Source of the DNA: Gymnopilus junonius
Lineage: Eukaryota > Basidiomycota > Agaricomycetes > Agaricales > Galerinaceae
Assembly: GCA_015501075.1 (NCBI GenBank)
Contig: JADNYJ010000041.1
Span: 1-64,000 of the forward strand
DNA length: 64,000 nucleotides
Reading direction: 5' to 3'
Part shown: piece after piece, positions 58,064 to 64,000 of the stretch
Numbering within the stretch: the stretch's first letter is position 1
Layout: each line of letters starts with the position of its first letter
Made by a program: the position numbers and the translations under genes
Notes under the pieces: generated by a model
What the model was told of the DNA's origin: nothing
The model's database searches: none
The model's input: the letters and a program-made list of their open reading frames with translations, nothing else

Positions 58064-60370
58064 TTATTGACGCTTCTCATCATACACTTCCTCCTTATCC
58101 GCACCCAATTGGTTGAGCTCGTCTTCCTTCGCATCAAGTTCGCGAACCGACCACCAGAATATGCTACCAGCAATAAATGAGATAACTGCCATGACACCAT
58201 AATTCCACACCAGCAAAGGATCGGCGGTCAGGCTGATGTCGAAAGAAAGTCAGAGAAGAACGGAGGAAACACATGGATTGATAATACTCACGAACAAACG
58301 CCTCGCCGAGGGCAGCGGAGATAGCAGACGTGAAGAGGAAAATTGACATGACGAGCGAACGCATGTTCGTGGGTGCTTTGGTGAAGGCGTACTCCAGGCC
58401 GGTGATGGAGGCGAAAATTTCACTCAGTGCAACGAGGACGTAACTGATCGAATGTGGTTGAGAACGGTGCAGAGAACATTAGAAGGTGAAAACTCACGCT
58501 CCGGTTTGGATCCAAACGTTGAGAGGAGATACTTGAGGAGTTTCACACAGACCAGCAGAGTAACCGCAAGGACTTGTCTTATAAATGTAGTGTTGAACAA
58601 CTTTTAAATAGGAATGAGCGATCCGCGCAGTTAGATGAATGTGAACGAATTACCAGCAGCCCAAATCATAGCGGCGGTACCAAACATGAAGCCAGCTGTG
58701 ATCTTCTTCAGTGCACTAAAGTTGATTCCCATACGACGAAGTAAGGGGTAGAACTGGATTATGGTCAGTCATTATTCATCTTTCCCTAGACACGAAGGAG
58801 AAAAAACGTACGATAATATCACAAATAGGAATGAAGATGAGCAAGGCGAATGGATCCAAGTTGGAAAGAACATCGTTAGGAAGACCATGAGTTGACATTT
58901 CAGCAGCTTGAGACGTCAAGTTATTGTTCAACTGGTTATAAGTCAACCCTAAATTTTTGAGTCAGAAAAGATAGTCGCCTCAAGCAAGTAAGAGAACGTA
59001 CAATATAATGGGAACCAACAGAAAACACCGCAAGCTTTGATACCGCGCTGAACTTCATCAACCCATTGATCATCGAACGTCATCCACTTGGGCTTGTTAA
59101 GCTGCTTGCTGGGCTTCGCACTCTCCCAGAAGTCAGGGGCAGTAAAGTTCCTGTACATCGTAACAGGGTTCCAGCTCCATCTGCCGCGAGCAGCGTAACG
59201 CCATAGACGAAGAGCAGCGGCAAGGACGGAACCAGTCGGGGGCGAATGCTGGTACTTGTTACGACCAATCCACAAAACGAGGGGGCAAAGTAGGAAGACA
59301 GCAGTAGGAAGGGTATAAGCAAGGTAAAATCCGACATATTTCTCCGAGTACGACATTGAAATCTGGCCAATGAGGGCTCCAATGTTGATGAACAGATAAA
59401 AATACTGAAAGTCGCAATGAATCAGTACCATGTCTCTTCCAGAAATATGGATGTGCCCACCATATACAGTCTAGACACTGTCATTATTGGATCAACGATG
59501 ACTCTCTCGCCCGACTTGAGCGTAATTACGAAAAGTTTCGTCCTCTTATATTGTTCAGCGACAAGAGGCGAAATATTCGCTTTAAATAAACCGGTACCTG
59601 TTGCATGTTCAGAAAAAATCGAGCGATACGTTGTGGGATCGAACTCACCAAAGCCCATTACAATTAGTGCAACAGCAAAAGCACCGATCGCACTGTCTTT
59701 CTCAATGACACCAGGGACAGCCGAGACGATGAGGATGATATGACCAATCAGGGCAATGAAAACAGCGACACAAATGGTCTTAAAACGACCCCAGTAGGTG
59801 TCGGCTATCCAACCGCCAATCAGGGGGGTAACATAACACCTTCAAAGAAGCATTCAGGACTAGAACGTCGGTTAAGGCACCTTTTATGACTCACCAGAAC
59901 TGGTAAAATGTCGTTAAACCGGTCGAGGTCTGCTGCCCACGGCCTAAAGCACCAGACTGGCCAATCGGACCGCCAGCACCCGTTCTTGAACCTGGTGGAA
60001 GCGGCTTCTGAATGAAGTTGGTCTGCGAGCAGGAATTAGATAGGAGACAAGTATGGTTTAGTGTGACGTACGAAAACGACGCTTGAGCCATAGAAGGAAA
60101 AGCGTTCAGCAAGCTCGACGATAGCGATTACTATAAATATATTGTTAGGAAAAGTGTTCTTTCAGTAGCGAAGAAAAGACTCACAGTAGGCATTCCAAGG
60201 AATACTATCTGGAACACGCCGTAATGTTTGTTTCTCCTCCTCCGTTGGGAAAACGAGTCCATCATGGATACCGTCGTATTCATGTTCGACTGCTGATACA
60301 ACTTCAGAGGAGTCGCTTCGTGCTTCTTGATGTCTGAAAAGACGGCAGGGAGGCCGTCGTCGTGTTCCAT
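58064..60370 (-). CDS. PTR2: PTR2-type proton-coupled oligopeptide transporter (POT family)
   Basis: Imports di- and tripeptides with protons across the plasma membrane. Conserved blocks, joined over short introns, are EEEKQTLRRVPDSIPWNAY, VELAERFSFYGSSVVF (the family ExxERFxYY motif), FTNFIQKPLPPGSRTGAGG, GQQTSTGLTTFYQFW, VTPLIGGWIADTYWGRFKTI and KSGERVIVDPIMTVSRLYM. YFYLFINIGALIGQISMSYS, KYVGFYLAYTLPTAVFLLCP and ARGRWSWNP follow. The C-terminus is SIFWWSVRELDAKEDELNQL and ends at TAA 58064-58066. The start is uncertain. An ATG at 60370 is in another frame, and the second exon seems to begin after a TTTTCAG acceptor at 60334, so a first exon may lie upstream. Confidence 0.8.
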
Positions 60371-62139
60371 AGTAGGATAAGGGGTAGTGGTATATGCGCC
60401 AACGAAGAAAAAAAGGGGAAGGGCGAGAAATGGGACAGCGACGAGAGCACGCTGGGGGGCGAGACGAAAAGCAGGAACGTCAATGGCCTACGGTCTATTC
60501 GAGATCCGAGCGTTCGTCTTATATTCTTCCAGCTTCGATCCCCGGAGCGGAAGGAGGGGTCTATTTTTAGGTCAGTATCGACAAATTCATTGAGCTCGCC
60601 ATGCGTACACACACCGATAGACACATGAGGGGTGGAGTCGCAGTGATCGGGGCACCCCTGGAAGGCCGTAGAACCCACATTGACCCATACGAAAAGAAGC
60701 GCTGAAAAATATGGATGAATTGGACTGTTATTCAAGGTAGGCAGCCCTCGCACGACCACTTTTGTCTACTTTTATGCTGTATTGCCAATCAGGGGAATTT
60801 TCTCTGCAGCGGTGTATCGCGTGCTCTATAAAATAAAACTGAGCCGTATCGGGGAATACCACGAGGAGATAACTGAAAAATGAAGGCTGAGCACTTTCGG
60901 CTTTTATCTCTTCCGTTCCTTACCGGCAGGCCTCCTCTCGATGTACACTTGTAAGTCCAGTCCCCATTACACTCTCGCATGTCCAGGCGTCCACGATTGC
61001 CTCTTGTTCTTGGATGTTGTGCGCCTAGAATGTTCTGAAAATGAATGAAAAGTAAGCGGGGCAACAAATCGAGGAACTACCTGAGTTGTTCTGGTCATAA
61101 TTCTCGGCATACGGTTACGAAAGCTCACCGGTGAAGCACAATCTAGCACAATCTGGGACAATATGCTACAATATGGATGGACAATTGTGCAATCGGCGCA
61201 ATATGACTGGTTTAGATAGAACGGAAAAATGCTGAACAGGAAAAAAGGAAGAGTCGCCGTCGGCAAATTCCCTTATGAAGGAAAAGATCGGGAAATTTTT
61301 AAAAATATCTCGGCAGCCGCTCTTCACAACCCCCGCTACCCACCTTTTGTTTATGATTTCGACGGACGATGGAGCAGAGAAGTGCTCCTAAAAGAGGATG
61401 CAAATAGGTTATGGTTTTTTAGGGTATTATGGCGTCGATAGGGGTCAATTCTCTCTTCAAAGAGCGAGTTGCTAGGGGTAATTTAAGGTAGATAACTATC
61501 GCAAGGAAGCGCATGGTGCGCTTGAGGTCCACAAGCAATAATGGCCGATAACGCTAAAACGGTTAAAATGCTGAGCTATACACAATCATAATCAGGGCAT
61601 ACAGGGGCATACCAAGGCAGGTCAGGGCTTCCAGCTGCCCCAAGGCACCGAGGTCGCGAGACCTGCAATACCCACATGTGCAACTGTAAAAAACCTGTAA
61701 GGAACCAAAACGAACGTTATCGTCCCGATGTAAGACTTTTATGACGCAGAGACTTTTATGTATGACGCACCAGAATAAGTTACGACTTCTCAAAAGAAAG
61801 TCGCAAGTGCTCGTCCATACTCATCTGCTCCATTGAGAGCCCTTCTACATATGTGTCGCTTCAGTAAGTGAAAATGAATAATGTCATAAGGCTTCAAGCT
61901 TGAAGCTTCAAGTACAATAGTATATAGCAGTGATGTCATGTCGAGTATATTATTGAACGGAGCACTGATGCACGTATTTCGAGTCCGCACCAAGCATAAA
62001 ACTCCCGAGTCTTGATAGATGCGGTCGCGTCTGCACTGAGCACGACGTCGAGCTAGGTCAAAGACAGCCCATCGGCATCTTTGATTCAAATTTGGTGAGT
62101 TGATTTTTCTGGAGAGACAGAACCTGCTAAACAAGTTAT
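60371..62139. other. gene-free spacer
   Basis: About 1.77 kb. It probably holds the first exon and promoter of the PTR2 gene. A self-complementary run, CTTCAAGCTTGAAG, lies at about 61892-61905. I see no supported gene; the minus frame 61790-62143 looks accidental. Confidence 0.35.
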
Positions 62140-62859
62140 TCATTCAGTAAAGGTTATAAGAGGACAAAAAAATACAAGACCTTTACTCCGAGTTAAAGTC
62201 ATCAACATCATCATATCATCGCCGCCGTTTTCCTTCCTTCTTCCTTCCCTGATTCCTTGTCTCCTGCTTATTTGCATTCTCCCGCATCCTTTCCTGCCGT
62301 AGGCCTCCTCCCACGCTCCCCCGTACCGTCTTTCTTCCTCCCATCTGGCTTCCCGCCGCTTTGCTTCCTCCTTCATCCTGTCCTCCTCTTGCCCTTTCTC
62401 CCATGTTTCCACTAGTCCATCAAGGAAGTCTGGAAAGACATAATCGACGCCTGATTTAATGTAATCTAGGCCAACCCAGAAGAACTTGACGTAAAATCCA
62501 AGCATCGCTATGCCTTTAGCGACATAGATCGCCCATGATGACAGTGGTACCGCAAGCTTGAAAATAATCACACCAGTGGCTAGAATAGCGATGACGACCC
62601 TGGCCTTGCGATTAAGGTAGCTTATGAGCAGCAGAGCGAAGAGCACTGAGAACTGGACCTTTGCTGAATAGTCATAGATCAATGGGAGAGCGAAAAGCAT
62701 GCTCATTGTAAACGCGTGGACATGAGAGAAGCGGCGCAAGGCGTGTTCTGGACGCGTCCGTGGCGTGGAAAATAGCCTTTCCTTTTCAAGGCGAATGCCG
62801 ACGTGCCGGGAGCGGTTAAGGGAAGCCGTGCTTGGCAAAGGCTGAAGGGTCTTGCTCAA
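62140..62859 (-). CDS. unknown membrane protein with charged C-terminus
   Basis: No family recognised. The intronless frame of 239 codons starts MSKTLQPLPSTASLNRSRHV. It has three or four hydrophobic segments (AFTMSMLFALPLIYDY, FSVLFALLLISYL, VVIAILATGVIIFKLAVPL and GIAMLGFYVKFFWVGL). A strongly charged, probably helical part follows (EKGQEEDRMKEEAKRREARW), then a Gly/Arg-rich stretch. The hydrophobic spacing and clean start favour a real gene. The end after about 62250 is low-complexity, so an intron or earlier stop cannot be excluded. Confidence 0.55.
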   Translation of the reverse strand: MSKTLQPLPSTASLNRSRHVGIRLEKERLFSTPRTRPEHALRRFSHVHAFTMSMLFALPLIYDYSAKVQFSVLFALLLISYLNRKARVVIAILATGVIIFKLAVPLSSWAIYVAKGIAMLGFYVKFFWVGLDYIKSGVDYVFPDFLDGLVETWEKGQEEDRMKEEAKRREARWEEERRYGGAWEEAYGRKGCGRMQISRRQGIREGRRKENGGDDMMMLMTLTRSKGLVFFCPLITFTE

Positions 62860-63130
62860 GGCTTTTTTGCTTAGCTCTATCAGTATAGAAATTCAACCGA
62901 CTCATGGACATTCCCATTCTTTTCAGTGCGTCCGAAGTTTAGCAACTCCAATAGGACTATCTCAACTGGCAGTCAGGACTACATTTCGCCAACGAAAGTC
63001 TTGCCACGACCGTCGACGGTCAGATATGGCCGACTGGGACAAAGACTGGGCGGCATGATATAAAGGGACAGCTCCATCGTATACTCAGTTTTTCTCCGGG
63101 TCCTTCCTCACCTTCGAAACCCAATTTTCG

Positions 63131-63388
63131 ATGACATCCCCTCAAACTCTATCGTCCCAATGGATAGTACGGGAATTTCTCGTCGTGGCATGCGTTTCGT
63201 ACATGATAGTCAATCTGTTCTACTATCTGAACTGGTCAGGCCTCCACCTTTCGTCCTTAATATCACAGATTTACCTCTTTGGGATTGTATGTGCAACCAC
63301 GGCCCTCTTTTTCTTGTCGATCGGCCTTGTTCACGCCATCATTTGCCGTTTACCTTCAAATTCGAATGCGAGGGGAGGTGACGAGTAG
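63131..63388 (+). CDS. small two-helix membrane protein
   Basis: An 85-residue frame starting MTSPQTLSSQWIVREFLVVA. It has two hydrophobic helices (FLVVACVSYMIVNLFYYL and IYLFGIVCATTALFFLSIGL) and a short polar tail. Family unknown. The start lies about 70 bases after a TATAAAGG element (63059-63066), which supports transcription. It is short, so confidence is limited. Confidence 0.45.
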   Translation: MTSPQTLSSQWIVREFLVVACVSYMIVNLFYYLNWSGLHLSSLISQIYLFGIVCATTALFFLSIGLVHAIICRLPSNSNARGGDE

Positions 63389-64000
63389 ACATGGGTCAAA
63401 GACACTGCATGTGTAATCCAAAACTTGCACTTCTCAACTCAAAAAGTTGTGGATTGAGGATGGTTGATAAAATAAACCGATGCGACCAGTAGTTGGGGTT
63501 TACCAGTACGTATTACTATTACAAGCTTCGTTTTCGACTTTGTCAACATTGCCCCTTTAGATTGCTACTCATGATATTCTACATGCCTAAATTTGTTTCC
63601 TGGAATTGGCCTAGTGTCCATAACCCCAAAGAATTTAGAAATAAATCACCATCGCCAAAGGGGATGCAAGGATAGAGGAATGGGTGCCAATATGGTACCA
63701 AAGTCAGGATTAGGTCGCTTTCAATCCCTCGTAGGCGCGCCGCACCAATTACATCTGGTTTAACGCAAGCTTTAGTTATGTCGACCTTGGGTCGAAAGTC
63801 AATACCCTATTCTTATCCATTCCATTCCCCGGATTTGTTTCTCTTTTCTATCTCTTTTCTTATGTATTTGGCATGTTCTTTAGAACAATATTAATTGCTC
63901 CTTGCTACCGATTTGTGCGATCCACGCAAGACATCAGGAGTAGCTAGATGCTTTGAGAGAGCTATTATAGCTTATCTAGATCCCTCAGAAGGACGTCGAA
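63389..64000. other. window end, no gene seen
   Basis: About 610 bp of AT-rich sequence with no supported gene or repeat. Confidence 0.4.

Noticed and set aside
61790..62143. 117-codon minus-strand frame next to the membrane protein
   Set aside because: Composition is not protein-like, it overlaps a self-complementary AAGCTT-rich run, and it has no recognisable feature.
1..64000. CRISPR arrays, rRNA genes, bacterial operons
   Set aside because: None seen; splice-site structure and gene content are fungal throughout.

Overview
The window is nuclear DNA of a basidiomycete fungus, most likely an Agaricomycete. Introns are short (about 35-70 bp) with GT..AG ends. The gene content fits: a GH45 subfamily C endoglucanase with an N-terminal CBM1, a fungal-type sesquiterpene synthase, an ArAE_2/FUSC-like exporter, NCA2, ECM14 and a PTR2 transporter. 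The mobile DNA also fits: Helitron, KDZ-related and Spt5-like repeats typical of mushroom genomes. No search could be run, so family calls rest on motifs and remembered family patterns.

The window has two halves with a sharp change near 26.2 kb. Positions 1-26.2 kb are AT-richer, gene-poor and full of mobile DNA. In order they hold: a broken Spt5-like (NGN/KOW) gene; an unknown broken ORF; a decayed Helitron (DUF6570-like region, HUH Rep, Pif1 helicase, USP-like protease domain) whose helicase is split by a 1.57-kb KDZ-related transposon with an 11-bp target duplication; a sirtuin-like fragment; a 1.1-kb non-autonomous hAT-like element with an 8-bp target duplication; a 1.59-kb gag-only Copia-type LTR element with 185-bp LTRs and a 5-bp target duplication; a long ORF broken by two stops; a 118-bp tandem repeat; and a protein-like minus-strand remnant of unknown family.

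Positions 26.3-64 kb are ordinary gene-rich DNA. In order: ArAE_2-type membrane protein (-), AGC-type kinase (+), two tandem copies of a small secreted, C-terminally hydrophobic protein (+), a third copy (+), an ECM14-type pseudo-carboxypeptidase (-), a fourth copy (-), GH45 endoglucanase (-), NCA2 (-), a G-alpha-like protein that has lost its GTP-binding motifs (+), a small acidic disordered protein (+), a large disordered protein (-), a sesquiterpene synthase with several frame breaks (-), a PTR2 peptide transporter (-), and two small membrane proteins.

The genes do not form an obvious pathway cluster. The most distinctive local feature is the family of four paralogues around the ECM14-like gene (35.8-42.8 kb). 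It shares a conserved intron position, a shared motif and, for two members, a duplicated promoter. Several genes in the right half (terpene synthase, second paralogue, exporter, kinase C-terminus) show single-base frame breaks next to short homopolymers. Real decay and assembly indels are both possible.
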